Source: Maribacter aquimaris (GTDB lineage Bacteria; Bacteroidota; Bacteroidia; Flavobacteriales; Flavobacteriaceae). Taken from it: 64,000 nt of DNA. Shown piece after piece: positions 38,984-48,578 of this stretch; position 1 is the first letter of the stretch; every line of letters starts with the position of its first letter. Under the pieces are notes generated by a model. The model made no database searches, was not told the origin of the DNA, and saw only the letters and a list, made by a program, of their open reading frames with translations. The position numbers and the translations under genes are program-made. Where the stretch lies: assembly GCF_014596745.1 (NCBI RefSeq), contig NZ_JABTCF010000011.1, positions 124,001 to 188,000 of the forward strand, written 5' to 3'.

Positions 38984-39714
38984 AATACTGTTTATTTAAA
39001 AAGTTATTTGACCAAGGTGATACTTACCCTGCTGCTGGGAATAACAAAGATGGAAAATAGCGATCTAATTTTCAGGGACCAATTCTTAAATTGACCACAA
39101 AGTTTTTAACACAAAATGTTGAAATGTAGGCTAACTCACTATGTTCATTGCCTTTTTGAAAATTGAATGTTTTGATAAAAAAATGGAGAAATAAAATAAA
39201 CCAAAAAGTATATTGACCCATACTATTCGGTTTAATATCAATAAGATACAAAACAAGTACACGCACTCAGCCAATTAGGCCCAAATGTTGCCCCTATAGG
39301 TTTATCGTGATTAAAATAAGTGTTATGGATTTAAAAGAGCTATAATCGACCCTACTGGAATTCCTTAAAAAATAAAAATACTGCCAAATTGTACGGCCCT
39401 CTGATAAATCAAAATCAATTTGACTACAATTTAAGCTGATCTAGGTAGTTCCCCCGAAACCTATAATCAAGCTACCATCAAATTAAAAATTTGATTAAGG
39501 TGTCAAATGTAGTTCCCATCAGTTAGGCTGTTGCTTAAAACAGTTGTATACAATATTTATATACCCCATTGAGCCGTACCTTTTTGATTGGCAGTTTTTT
39601 ATATTTTAAAATTCTTTTTTTTTAAAGCCCCTACCTACTTTGTTCTTTACAGGATTTAGAACCTTTAAAAATACATAATTTTTATCACACACTTCTATTT
39701 GTCAATATATTATA
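38984..39714. other. 731-bp AT-rich intergenic region without a recognised gene
   Basis: The longest gene-free stretch apart from the heptamer region. A 64-codon minus-strand frame at 39266-39072 looks like chance. It contains a perfect inverted repeat ATCAAATT (39477-39484) / AATTTGAT (39488-39495) with a 3-nt centre, and poly-T tracts near 39600-39625. A small RNA cannot be excluded from sequence alone. Confidence 0.4.
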
Positions 39715-40257
39715 TCATTCCCCACTCAAGTTCCGAGCTTGAAAATCGCCTTTAACGAATAATTCTCCGTTGCTGTTATCCATGAACACCACGTCTAAAT
39801 ACCCATATATATTGAATTCATTTATTTGTGTAATGACTAATTTTCCTTTTTTCATAAACAATGGCTCCCCACCCAAAGATTTGGCATCTGCATAACCAAA
39901 GACCCCGTCAAAGTTGTTCAGCAACCCATTGATATGTCCTGATAATCCGTACTCACCAATCGCCAGTTGCTTTTGACTGTTCATTTTTTTAATTAAAAAC
40001 CCCATGATATGTTCATGGTCTTTTCCTTCATTGCCAAACCGTAGCGATATTGAGGAATAAGCGGCTCCTTGATCGGTAGTTCCCATATTGGCATCAAAGG
40101 TGGCCTTACCCTTCAACAGTTGCTCAAAAGGTTCATTGGCATAGTGTGTAAAACCTTCAAGTTTTCCGTTAGAGGCCATATTGGGATCTATATCCGAATT
40201 GGATATAAACAAGAATGGCATCAGGAACCAAAACGCAATTTTCATGGATTTAAGCAT
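39715..40257 (-). CDS. Exported protein of unknown function
   Basis: About 180 residues from Met at 40257 (the frame opens at 40296 and has several Met codons). A hydrophobic N-terminal segment (IAFWFLMPFLFIS) is followed by a glycine-rich, probably beta-structured domain with SSISLRFGNEGKDHEHIMGFLI and GEYGLSGHINGLLNNFDGVFGYAD. No family recognised. It lies just downstream of a 46-residue membrane peptide gene on the same strand, perhaps cotranscribed. Confidence 0.65.
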   Translation of the reverse strand: MLKSMKIAFWFLMPFLFISNSDIDPNMASNGKLEGFTHYANEPFEQLLKGKATFDANMGTTDQGAAYSSISLRFGNEGKDHEHIMGFLIKKMNSQKQLAIGEYGLSGHINGLLNNFDGVFGYADAKSLGGEPLFMKKGKLVITQINEFNIYGYLDVVFMDNSNGELFVKGDFQARNLSGE

Positions 40258-40324
40258 ATAGTGATTCATCATTTCAAGCTTTTTGTTAATAGACAACCCG
40301 TTTCCATTTTAAGGGTATAACATC

Positions 40325-40465
40325 TCAATCCCGTATCTGTATATCAGAATGGTTCTCGCTAATAAGCGTATCATGGGCAGTACCCATGTTGTCATCTTTC
40401 TCAACCAATACGGCCACAACAAGCGCAAGCAACAATAAGGCGAACATAATTAAACATTTTTTCAT
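40325..40465 (-). CDS. Candidate 46-residue membrane peptide
   Basis: ATG at 40465 opens 46 codons: MKKCLIMFALLLLALVVAVL, then a charged tail with EKDDNMGTAHDT. A positively charged start, one long hydrophobic segment and an acidic tail fit a small membrane or exported peptide. Its stop is 68 bp before the next gene on the same strand. No family recognised. Confidence 0.5.
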   Translation of the reverse strand: MKKCLIMFALLLLALVVAVLVEKDDNMGTAHDTLISENHSDIQIRD

Positions 40466-40803
40466 GAGTCTGTCTTTAATTCCTATTCGTTGTATTTAAC
40501 ATTGTTATGTGGGGACAAAAACAATATTTCATACCCCTAATTTATTGGATGCCAATTCATAGATAGTGACTTATTGTATAAATGGTGTTAAAATATGTAT
40601 AAACGGCATTCGAAAAAGCCGCACAACTCCTATAGTACAAGGATTTGTAAGAATTTTCATCGAAACAACCAACCTAAGTCAAGAAACCCCTATTTTCAAG
40701 AATAATAACCAATCATACTCAAAACAGTTCCATTGATACAAATTCGCTTGAATACTTCCAACTTAATTTTAAATTTGATTATCTTACCATACGACTTTAC
40801 ACT
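40466..40803. other. Divergent intergenic region with lytTR promoter
   Basis: 338 bp between the minus-strand small peptide and the plus-strand response regulator. The only recognised element is the promoter at 40748-40777. Confidence 0.6.
40748..40777 (+). promoter_or_regulatory. Promoter of the LytTR regulator operon
   Basis: TTG at 40748-40750, 19-nt spacer, TAAATTTG at 40770-40777: the best-spaced -33/-7 pair in the window. The start site would lie about 20 bp before the ATG. Confidence 0.7.
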
Positions 40804-41538
40804 ATGCTTGAAGCTATAATTGTTGACGACGAGATAAAAGCGCTCCAGAGTCTTACCTGGGAACTGACTAATTTCAGCAATGAAATAAAGGTCAGTGCCT
40901 CATTCACGGACCCTTTTGAAGCTTTGGAGTATCTCTCAAAAAACACACCGGATTGTCTTTTTCTAGACATAGAAATGCCCACGATGGATGGCTTTCAATT
41001 TATACAGAAATTAACCAATAAGAATTTTCCGGTGGTCATTACCACTGCGTACAATCAATATGCGATCAAAGCACTTAAAAACGAGGCCATTGATTATCTT
41101 TTAAAACCCATTGATACGGATGATTTAAAGGACACTATCATTAAGATCAAAAAATTCAATGCCAAGAACTACACTTCTGAACGTTTGGAAAAAATTCTAT
41201 TGAACTTCAATTCCAATACCCATCACAGAAAGATTACGTTCAATACTGACGGAAAGCTACTCTTTCTGGAAAGTGATGAAATACTTTATGCGGAATCTGA
41301 TGGGAATTACAGCACCATTTACCTTACCGATGGCCAAAAAATAGTACTGACCAAAAAATTAAAGGAGGTCAATGACCTACTCCCAAACGATTCCTTCTTC
41401 AGGATCCACAACTCTTACATCATTAACCTTCATAAAATAAAGGAGTTCTTAAAAACAGATGGATATGTAATCCTAAGTTCTAACCATAAAATTCCGGTCT
41501 CAAGACAAAAAAAGTCAGATTTTCTGGATATGATATGA
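40804..41538 (+). CDS. LytTR-family response regulator
   Basis: 244-residue two-component regulator. A receiver domain (1-115) has the acidic pair D8-D9, phosphoacceptor D55 (FLDIEMPT) and the conserved Lys in LLKPID; a LytTR DNA-binding domain fills about 140-244 (ILYAESDGNYSTIYL, FFRIHNSYIINLHKI). LytTR proteins bind pairs of ~9-bp direct repeats. The kinase that most likely phosphorylates it starts 42 bp downstream. Confidence 0.94.
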   Translation: MLEAIIVDDEIKALQSLTWELTNFSNEIKVSASFTDPFEALEYLSKNTPDCLFLDIEMPTMDGFQFIQKLTNKNFPVVITTAYNQYAIKALKNEAIDYLLKPIDTDDLKDTIIKIKKFNAKNYTSERLEKILLNFNSNTHHRKITFNTDGKLLFLESDEILYAESDGNYSTIYLTDGQKIVLTKKLKEVNDLLPNDSFFRIHNSYIINLHKIKEFLKTDGYVILSSNHKIPVSRQKKSDFLDMI

Positions 41539-41580
41539 CATCTTCCTAAACCACTTTACAAAAATTACACAGCATATTTT

Positions 41581-43506
41581 ATGGGTAAATGGAAATACAT
41601 ATTTCTCTCTTTATTTTTCTTTAGCCAAATAGGAAATACCCAAAACATTCCTGCAGCATTCAAAAAAAGTATCGATAGCCTCATTAAAATAGGTCCTAAG
41701 ACGTATTCAGAAATAGATGCCGTTGTGAGGCCATCAAGAAAGGACACCTTATTAATGCGCTATTTTGCCAATGAAGCCATTGCCCAGGAATATTATAGCG
41801 GACAGGCCTATGCCTTCAACCAATTAGGCCGTAGATACAGGGATATTTCACAATTTACACAAGCTATACGCCTACATCAAGCTGCTTTGGAGGCCGCCAC
41901 CAAGGAAGACAATCTCGAATTCAAGGTATACAGTTTAAATATGCTCAGTGTTATACACCGCAGAAGGGACGCCATTAAATCAGCCTTGGATTATAGTCAG
42001 GAAGCCCTTGAATTGGCCGAAACGGTCAAAAACCCTTCCCAAGGTCTAAAAAGAAGCATTAATGTATCCTTAAATGGTATTGGAAACCTATACCAAACCC
42101 TTGAGCAATATGACCTGGCCATTGAGCAATTTCGAAAATCGTTGAAACTCGAAAATGAATTGGGTAATAAATTGGGACTCGCCATAAACCATCAAAACAT
42201 TGGTGAGTGTCAAGAAATGCTCGGCAATTTGGATGAGGCCCTAAAGAGCTATAGGACCTCCTTGGCATACAACGAAGAGATCAACAGTGAAAAGGGCAAG
42301 GTTATCTGCAAAAATAGTATTGCCCATGTATATCTTGAACAGCACAAATTGGATGAAGCCCTGGAAATTCTGGAGCCTACCTTATTATCTTCCAAGGAAA
42401 TCGGTGACAAATACCTTACTTCAGGGGTATACATTAATCTCGGCCGGGCATACCTTTTAAAAGACAACCTGAAAAAAGCGCAAATAAATCTAGATCAGGG
42501 CCTTGCCATTGCCGAAAGACACAATGTTCCTTCCAATATTTCACTGGCAAATTCATATCTATCGGAACTGGCTGAAAAACAGGGCAATTACAAAAAAGCG
42601 ATGACCCATTACAAACTGGCCCAGGAATTTGAGGAAAAGACCGTAAACGAACGAAATTTACGGTACGTTGGTGATATGATCAGTCGCTACCACATTGAAA
42701 AGAAAAACAACGAAATAGAAATCATCAATAAGGATTATGAAATCGTAAAATTAAAGCTCCGTAAAAACCAAACAAGATTGTTGATCGGAGGCTTTGCCCT
42801 CATCCTTTTAACGGGAGTCTTTTATATTCTCTATCGGCAATATCAACTAAAAAACGACAAAAAGCTCTTGACCTTGGAACAGTCGATGTTGCGTAGTCAA
42901 ATGAACCCACACTTCCTATTCAACTCACTGAATTCCATTAAATTGTACATCATAAACAACGACAAAAAGAATGCAGTACATTACTTGAATAAATTTTCGA
43001 AATTAGTACGTAAAATCCTTGAAGCCTCCTCGTTGAAAGAAATTCCGTTGGCCGAAGAATTAGAGACCGTTGAACTCTATATGAATATTGAGAACATCCG
43101 ATTCTCGAATGAAATCAACTTCAAGATTACCATCGATAAGGATATTGACATACATACAATCAAGATTCCATCATTGATACTCCAACCTTTTCTGGAAAAT
43201 GCCCTTTGGCATGGTTTATCGTCCAAAACCGGCGAAAAAAGTATTGACCTTCATTTGAGCAGGGGAAGCAACAATTTTATTGATATCAGTATCACCGACA
43301 ATGGTGTTGGTAGGGATGCTGCGGAAACCATAAAAAAGAGCAAGGTCCTTAAACGAAAATCCGTAGGGATTGAAATCACCAAGGAACGCCTGGCCAATTT
43401 CGCGAAGGACTACCAAAACACCTTTGATGTAACCATTATTGACCTCTTCGACGAGAAGAAAAAAGCAACAGGGACAAAAGTCGTTTTACACTTACCTACG
43501 ATTTAG
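41581..43506 (+). CDS. TPR-containing sensor histidine kinase (LytS/YesM type)
   Basis: 641 residues. Signal peptide (about 1-20); periplasmic array of tetratricopeptide repeats (about 75-370, for example LNGIGNLYQTLEQYDLAIEQFRKSL); a short coiled coil; one membrane helix near 395-415 (LLIGGFALILLTGVFYILY); then the His_kinase domain with H444 in SQMNPHFLFNSLNS and an HATPase domain (LQPFLENALWHG, DNGVGR). This layout is very common in Flavobacteriaceae; the TPRs presumably sense a protein or peptide. It overlaps the convergent DUF3109 gene by 11 bp. Confidence 0.93.
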   Translation: MGKWKYIFLSLFFFSQIGNTQNIPAAFKKSIDSLIKIGPKTYSEIDAVVRPSRKDTLLMRYFANEAIAQEYYSGQAYAFNQLGRRYRDISQFTQAIRLHQAALEAATKEDNLEFKVYSLNMLSVIHRRRDAIKSALDYSQEALELAETVKNPSQGLKRSINVSLNGIGNLYQTLEQYDLAIEQFRKSLKLENELGNKLGLAINHQNIGECQEMLGNLDEALKSYRTSLAYNEEINSEKGKVICKNSIAHVYLEQHKLDEALEILEPTLLSSKEIGDKYLTSGVYINLGRAYLLKDNLKKAQINLDQGLAIAERHNVPSNISLANSYLSELAEKQGNYKKAMTHYKLAQEFEEKTVNERNLRYVGDMISRYHIEKKNNEIEIINKDYEIVKLKLRKNQTRLLIGGFALILLTGVFYILYRQYQLKNDKKLLTLEQSMLRSQMNPHFLFNSLNSIKLYIINNDKKNAVHYLNKFSKLVRKILEASSLKEIPLAEELETVELYMNIENIRFSNEINFKITIDKDIDIHTIKIPSLILQPFLENALWHGLSSKTGEKSIDLHLSRGSNNFIDISITDNGVGRDAAETIKKSKVLKRKSVGIEITKERLANFAKDYQNTFDVTIIDLFDEKKKATGTKVVLHLPTI

Positions 43507-44068
43507 TGTAATCGGCAGCGATTTCTTCCAATTCCGCATACCACTCTTTCCCGAATTTACGGATCAAAGCCTCCTTTACGAATTTATAAACAGGCACTTT
43601 AAGGGAAGCCCCCAATTCACAAGCCGCGTCACAAATCTCCCATTTGTGGTAATTCACCGCCGTAAACTCGGTATATTCCCGAATCCGCACGGGATACATA
43701 TGGCAGGACACCGGTTTTTTCCAAGTAATGACCCCTTGATTATAAGCTTCTTCAATACCGCACTTGGCTATTTTTTTATCATCATAAATGACATAGGCAC
43801 ATTCGCTATTGTTCACTAATGTGGTTTCCCATTCACCATCTTCCCCCTTGATGAACGCCCCTTGGTCCTCAATGGCCGCAATACCCTCTGGACGAAGAAA
43901 AGGCTTAACATCCTTATATATATCCACGAGGATTTCAGTTTCATGATCTTCGACAGGTGCTCCTGCCGTGCCATCTATACAGCAGGCACCTTTACAGGCA
44001 TTAAGATTGCAAACAAAATCATTCTCTATAATCTCTTCGGAAACTATGGTATTACCCAATTGAAACAT
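43496..44068 (-). CDS. DUF3109 cysteine-rich protein
   Basis: 190 residues with conserved cysteine clusters: DFVCNLNACKGACC near residues 18-31, AKCGIEEAY, and SCHMYPVR then ICDAACELG. This matches DUF3109, related to the zinc/iron-binding YkgJ-type CxxxCxxCC proteins. Probably cytoplasmic; function unknown. A TATCTTTG element lies 18 bp before the ATG. Confidence 0.9.
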   Translation of the reverse strand: MFQLGNTIVSEEIIENDFVCNLNACKGACCIDGTAGAPVEDHETEILVDIYKDVKPFLRPEGIAAIEDQGAFIKGEDGEWETTLVNNSECAYVIYDDKKIAKCGIEEAYNQGVITWKKPVSCHMYPVRIREYTEFTAVNYHKWEICDAACELGASLKVPVYKFVKEALIRKFGKEWYAELEEIAADYTKS

Positions 44069-44085
44069 ACACCTTTATTTGTGTC

Positions 44086-44093
44086 CAAAGATA
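44086..44093 (-). promoter_or_regulatory. Candidate -7 element for the DUF3109 gene
   Basis: TATCTTTG on the minus strand (44093-44086), the same octamer as before yicC and the TerB/DnaJ gene. No clear -33 TTG. Confidence 0.5.
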
Positions 44094-44161
44094 GTATATT
44101 GCCCTTAGAATAAAATCGATTATATTTTAATAAAGAACATCCAAATACTGATGACTTAACG

Positions 44162-44169
44162 TAGATTTG
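44162..44169 (+). promoter_or_regulatory. Candidate -7 element for the MarC gene
   Basis: TAGATTTG, 22 bp before the ATG; no TTG at the -33 distance. Confidence 0.45.
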
Positions 44170-44191
44170 CCAACTGTTTTAATTTTTACAA

Positions 44192-44770
44192 ATGAATTTT
44201 AGCTTAGACATCAAGGAAATCGCCACTTCTAGCATGGTTCTTTTTGCCGTAATAGATATCATAGGAAGTATTCCTATCATTATTGGACTGCGAAATAAGG
44301 TAGGTCATATACAATCGGAAAAAGCCTCGGTCGTAGCGGCTTTAATTATGATTGCATTTCTCTTCGTAGGAAAGGAAATACTGACCTTAATTGGTATTGA
44401 TGTATATTCCTTTGCCGTTGCCGGATCGTTCATTATCTTTTTCCTTGCCATAGAAATGATACTGGGTGTAACCCTTTATAAGGATGACGCCCCGGAAAGT
44501 GCCTCAATTGTCCCTATCGCATTCCCTTTAATCGCAGGAGCCGGTACCATGACCTCATTATTGTCACTTCGGGCGGAATTTCATGTGGAAAATATCATTG
44601 TTGCCATACTTGTAAATATTATCTTTGTATATCTCGTTTTAAAATTATCGAAACGAATAGAACATTTCCTAGGCAAAAATGGAATCAGTATTATCAGAAA
44701 AGTATTTGGGGTAATATTACTTGCCATTGCCGTGAAACTGTTCACCGCAAATATTAATGCATTGTTTTAA
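44192..44770 (+). CDS. MarC-family integral membrane protein
   Basis: 192 residues with six predicted membrane segments. Family landmarks: AVIDIIGSIPIIIGL in the first segment, SFAVAGSFIIFFLAIEMILG, and PIAFPLIAGAGTMTSLL. The function of MarC proteins is unknown despite the name; E. coli marC is not needed for multiple antibiotic resistance. The gene for a small membrane protein begins 3 bp after its stop. Confidence 0.93.
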   Translation: MNFSLDIKEIATSSMVLFAVIDIIGSIPIIIGLRNKVGHIQSEKASVVAALIMIAFLFVGKEILTLIGIDVYSFAVAGSFIIFFLAIEMILGVTLYKDDAPESASIVPIAFPLIAGAGTMTSLLSLRAEFHVENIIVAILVNIIFVYLVLKLSKRIEHFLGKNGISIIRKVFGVILLAIAVKLFTANINALF

Positions 44771-44773
44771 AAA

Positions 44774-44977
44774 ATGAGCAAAACCTTTATCATCATATTA
44801 ATTGTTTTGGGCATCATACTCATAGGTTATAATGTAACCCTGGTTGATTTTGACAATCCCATCGAAGGCAATAGTGTTATAGCCCTTATAGGTATCTTGG
44901 CCGCACTTTGTGCCATTGTTTTATTGTTGATTTTTTTGACTTCAAAAAAGATACAAAGGAAAATAGAGGAAGATTAG
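44774..44977 (+). CDS. Small two-helix membrane protein
   Basis: 67 residues with two hydrophobic segments (about 4-21 and 35-57) and a basic then acidic tail (SKKIQRKIEED). It starts 3 bp after marC, so it is very likely coexpressed. No family recognised. The stop overlaps that of the convergent protease gene by 4 bp. Confidence 0.7.
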   Translation: MSKTFIIILIVLGIILIGYNVTLVDFDNPIEGNSVIALIGILAALCAIVLLLIFLTSKKIQRKIEED

Positions 44978-46599
44978 TTGGTTGCATCGATTTTATCGCC
45001 TTCCCCTTGCTTCACTACTGGACTGTCCAATTCTAGGACCTTTTTAAGCATGGCGTCTGACGAACCCTTTATTTTCGCATGGATGTTCGCGCCGAACAAT
45101 TGGTCTGCCAAAGCCGCTTTTATATACAACTTTAGTTGATCCTCACTGTCATAAAAATCCATTTTAAGACCTCGTTCTATTGAATAATCGACAAACCTTT
45201 CAAAAAGGATATCGTCTACCTTGTAATCATTGACAAATTCCTCTTGGGAATAATCGTCGAATCTATGACGGTCCCCATCCAGGTATTCGAAAACAAAGAA
45301 GGATAGAAAACCTAGGTTATCCATACTCTTTATCGCCTCTTCCTCATTGGACCCTATAGGAACGAAAACATCGGGTATTATACCCCCTCCCCCATACACT
45401 ACCCGACCTTTAGGGGTCGTGAATTTTAAGGAGTCAGCGACTTTTATACTATCTACAGAGACCAATTCGCCATTATGATACCTGTCGGTAAACCGTTTGT
45501 AATAATCCTTGTTCCCATTTTTGTACGTACGCTGAATACTACGTCCCGTCGGGGTATAATATCTAGACACCGTTAAACGTATGGCAGAACCATCACCCAA
45601 ATCCATCTCACGCTGTACAAGGCCCTTACCAAAAGAACGACGGCCAACTATGGTACCTATATCATTGTCCTGTAATGCCCCGGCAATTATTTCACTGGCA
45701 GAGGCGGAACGTTCATTGATCAGCACATATATGGGCTTGTCCTCAAAACTACCTTTATCAGTGGCGTATATTTTATCTATTTTACCTTTTTTGTTCTTAG
45801 TAAAAAGGATCAATTTACCATCTTGCAAAAACTCATCGGCCATTTGTTCGGCTATACCGAGATACCCCCCTGGATTATCCCTTAAATCCAACGTGAGCTT
45901 CTCGGCACCCTGCCTTCGCAAAGCACTTAGGGCCTCCTTGAATTCCCGGAATGTTGATTCGGCAAAACGATTCACTTTGATATACCCCATGGTAGGGGTC
46001 ATCATAAAATAGGATGACACACTTTTAATAGGGACAACATCCCTTCGTACATCAACCGTGAAGGTTTTGTCCTCACTTTTACGATATACCGTGAGCTCTA
46101 CATAAGAACCTTTCTGCCCCTTTAATTTTTCGACAATATTTTCACTGACCAAATCCTTGCCAAACAACGTATCGTTATCTGCCATTAGAATCCGGTCACC
46201 CGGTAATATGCCTTTTAAAAAGCTTGGGCCATTGTCTATAGTGCGAATTACCGCAATAGTATCCTTATACGGATAAAAATTAATACCTATACCCACAAAA
46301 TCACCCTTCATGTTTTCGGAAACCTCATCCATTTCACGTTTGGGAATGTATACCGAATGTGGATCTAATTTTTCAAGAATATTGTTGACCGTCACATCAA
46401 CGATACTATCCGTGTCGATATCATCGACATACTCATAATCGATATAGTCTATGAGCCTGTTGAGTTTGTCTTTTTTGGAATTTGTGGTAAACAATTTTTC
46501 GGGCGAATCATTGAAATCGAGCTTTCCACCAACAAAAACACCGACAGCCAATGCTGCCGCAATAATCGTGGGTAATATGTAGTTGTACTTCTTTTTCAA
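44974..46599 (-). CDS. S41 family carboxy-terminal processing protease
   Basis: 541 residues. N-terminal membrane anchor (YILPTIIAAALAVGVFVGG), PDZ domain (about 85-180, FVGIGINFYPYKDTIAVI), then the S41 protease domain. The Ser/Lys dyad matches Tsp/CtpA: the middle Ser of SASASE and the Lys of FGKGLVQ 25 residues later. It cleaves envelope proteins from their C-terminal ends. The dCMP deaminase gene lies 18 bp upstream, so they are probably cotranscribed. Confidence 0.94.
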   Translation of the reverse strand: MKKKYNYILPTIIAAALAVGVFVGGKLDFNDSPEKLFTTNSKKDKLNRLIDYIDYEYVDDIDTDSIVDVTVNNILEKLDPHSVYIPKREMDEVSENMKGDFVGIGINFYPYKDTIAVIRTIDNGPSFLKGILPGDRILMADNDTLFGKDLVSENIVEKLKGQKGSYVELTVYRKSEDKTFTVDVRRDVVPIKSVSSYFMMTPTMGYIKVNRFAESTFREFKEALSALRRQGAEKLTLDLRDNPGGYLGIAEQMADEFLQDGKLILFTKNKKGKIDKIYATDKGSFEDKPIYVLINERSASASEIIAGALQDNDIGTIVGRRSFGKGLVQREMDLGDGSAIRLTVSRYYTPTGRSIQRTYKNGNKDYYKRFTDRYHNGELVSVDSIKVADSLKFTTPKGRVVYGGGGIIPDVFVPIGSNEEEAIKSMDNLGFLSFFVFEYLDGDRHRFDDYSQEEFVNDYKVDDILFERFVDYSIERGLKMDFYDSEDQLKLYIKAALADQLFGANIHAKIKGSSDAMLKKVLELDSPVVKQGEGDKIDATN

Positions 46600-46617
46600 A
46601 CTTGATTTACGATGAAA

Positions 46618-47058
46618 TTAGATTGCTGATTCCTCTATTATGGGCATATGCACCAATTCAACCCCGGCTTTTTCCAAAAACTCCAATCCGGAAACATCCT
46701 TATAGGCTACTTTATATACTACACGTTTTATGCCAGATTGATGTATCAATTTACTGCATTCCCGACAGGGTGAAAGTGTGATATAAAGTGTCGCCCCCTC
46801 ACATGATTGGGTTGATGACGCCACTTTGGAAATGGCATTTGCCTCTGCATGAAGCACATACCATTTGGTATACCCATCATCATCCTCACAAAAATTTTCA
46901 AAACCGGTGGGCGTACCATTATAACCATCAGAAATGATCATTCGATCCTTCACCACTATCGCCCCGACCTGTTTGCGTTTACAATAGGACAATTTACCCC
47001 ATTCCGCTGCCATTCTTAAATAGGCCCTGTCATATTTTTCTTGTTTGGATTTTTTCAT
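46618..47058 (-). CDS. dCMP deaminase family protein (ComEB-like)
   Basis: 146-residue zinc-dependent deaminase. Catalytic and zinc residues: H70-A-E72 (HAEANAI) and P97-C98-x-x-C101 (SPCRECSK). The insertion GYNGTPTGFENFCEDD with its extra cysteine is typical of dCMP deaminases, which make dUMP for thymidylate synthesis. Lies between a HupE-like gene and the S41 protease gene. Confidence 0.92.
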   Translation of the reverse strand: MKKSKQEKYDRAYLRMAAEWGKLSYCKRKQVGAIVVKDRMIISDGYNGTPTGFENFCEDDDGYTKWYVLHAEANAISKVASSTQSCEGATLYITLSPCRECSKLIHQSGIKRVVYKVAYKDVSGLEFLEKAGVELVHMPIIEESAI

Positions 47059-47148
47059 AGCGGCAAAATCTACCCATTCATTGTTGGGGGACTAAGATAC
47101 CCGCTTTATAAAAGCCTGACAAAACTATGGGGTAAAATTAACATTAAC

Positions 47149-47733
47149 CTACCATGGGAACGTTGCAACCAACATGGGTATTGTGATAAGGATGATCAAT
47201 ATTGAGGCACCTGTAACAAAAATGGCCTGTTTTACCTTGAAAAACGATTGAATGATAAATGCCAATGCGAGCACGGCCATGACGATAAGTACCTGGGACA
47301 ACTCGATGCCAGCGGCAAAACCCAATAAAGGCGACAATTTTTCTTCCTCACCAGCCATAAGCATCTTAAAATAATTACTGAAGCCAAAACCGTGTATCAA
47401 TCCAAAAAAAGCAGTTGCCAAAATATGTAATACAATACTTTTTTCCTTGGCTTTGGATTTGAGGTATACCAAATTGAATATTGCGGTCGATAAAATGGTC
47501 ACCGGAATAAGAAACTCGATCAACCCACTATCCATAACCACAACCTCATAAACGGATAAACCCAATGAAGTACAATGGGCAATGGTGAATACAGTTGCCA
47601 GTACCAAGACTTTTTTCCAATTTTTAAAGGTAAAGGGTAAACTTAAGGCCGTTAAAAACAAAATATGATCATAGGCTGAAAAATCGAGGACATGATTAAG
47701 TCCCAATGCTATGTAAAACCAAAAATTCGACAT
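47149..47733 (-). CDS. HupE/UreJ-family membrane protein
   Basis: 194 residues, six predicted membrane segments. Matches the HupE/UreJ family with FYIALGLNHVLDFSAYDHILFL at the N terminus and FGLIHGFGFSNYF mid-protein; the conserved His and Asp residues may bind metal. Family members are linked with nickel or cobalt entry, but many flavobacterial copies have no nickel enzyme nearby, and none is visible here. 16 bp downstream of the TerB/DnaJ gene, likely the same transcript. Confidence 0.88.
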   Translation of the reverse strand: MSNFWFYIALGLNHVLDFSAYDHILFLTALSLPFTFKNWKKVLVLATVFTIAHCTSLGLSVYEVVVMDSGLIEFLIPVTILSTAIFNLVYLKSKAKEKSIVLHILATAFFGLIHGFGFSNYFKMLMAGEEEKLSPLLGFAAGIELSQVLIVMAVLALAFIIQSFFKVKQAIFVTGASILIILITIPMLVATFPW

Positions 47734-47749
47734 TCTTATACGATTGATT

Positions 47750-48484
47750 TTAGATTATACCCCTTTCTTGTTGTATTATTTCATAGGCTTTCTGCACCTC
47801 CTTGAACTTCTCTTCGGCACCTTTTTTAATGGCTTCATTCTCTGTGTTTACCCTATCGGGATGGTATTTTTTTGCCATGGTCCGGTATGCTTTTTTAATT
47901 TCGTCATTGGTCGCCGTTTTATCGATTTCAAGAATTTTATACGCGTTGTCACCAGATTTGATGAACATGGCCATAATACTCTCAAAGTCGCGCATGGCTA
48001 CCTTTAGATAACCCGCAATCTCCCGTATTTTGTTCACCTCAGGATTACGGATCACCCCATCTGCCTGGGCAATCCCGAACAAGAAGTGCAACAATTGCAG
48101 CCGTACTTCATAACGGGTCCTTTGATTTAGATAGGTACATATGCGTTGTGCCGAGATTTCATGCTTCTTATTGATGTCATTAAAAGTCCTGAAAATAGCA
48201 TTGGCCTTTTCCTTCCCGTAGTTGGCCACAAAATATTGGCGCACATAATCCAACTCACGTTGGTTTACGGAACCATCCGCTTTGATAACAATAGAGCAAA
48301 GGGAAAGTAAGTTCAATTCAAAATCGGCAGGCGATACCTGCTGACGCGTCATATCACTGAAAACGGTACTGGATTTACCCCCTCCGCTTAGACCATCGAT
48401 AAAACTGCCAAATAAAAATCCTAAAATCGCTCCGGAAAAACCTCTAATGGCAAAACCGACTACGGCTGCTAACCATTTAATCAT
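47750..48484 (-). CDS. TerB-like and DnaJ-domain membrane protein (DjlA-like)
   Basis: 244 residues. N-terminal glycine-rich membrane segment (about 3-30, [19 protein letters not shown]), a TerB-like helical domain (about 50-170) with two KADGSVN / QADGVIR acidic loops, then a C-terminal J domain (about 180-244) with the HPD motif (KKYHPDRV) that stimulates Hsp70 ATPase. Same order as E. coli DjlA. ATG at 48484 is chosen over an upstream in-frame start at 48532, which would overlap the promoter. Confidence 0.92.
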   Translation of the reverse strand: MIKWLAAVVGFAIRGFSGAILGFLFGSFIDGLSGGGKSSTVFSDMTRQQVSPADFELNLLSLCSIVIKADGSVNQRELDYVRQYFVANYGKEKANAIFRTFNDINKKHEISAQRICTYLNQRTRYEVRLQLLHFLFGIAQADGVIRNPEVNKIREIAGYLKVAMRDFESIMAMFIKSGDNAYKILEIDKTATNDEIKKAYRTMAKKYHPDRVNTENEAIKKGAEEKFKEVQKAYEIIQQERGII

Positions 48485-48503
48485 ATCAATTCTTAATTTT
48501 TGC

Positions 48504-48532
48504 CAAAGATATGATAATACCGAGTAAAACAA
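48504..48532 (-). promoter_or_regulatory. Promoter of the TerB/DnaJ gene
   Basis: On the minus strand TTG (48532-48530), 18-nt spacer, TATCTTTG (48511-48504). The ATG is 19 bp beyond the element. Confidence 0.65.
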
Positions 48533-48578
48533 GTGGTAACGAAAAGTTAAGTAATCCAGAGTACTACGACAAATTAGT

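Noticed and set aside
39072-39266. 64-codon minus-strand ORF before nrdB
   Set aside because: Composition looks random, no family is recognised, and there is no promoter or neighbour coupling.
45581-46012. 143-codon ORF opposite the S41 protease gene
   Set aside because: A shadow frame; the protease frame holds all catalytic residues.
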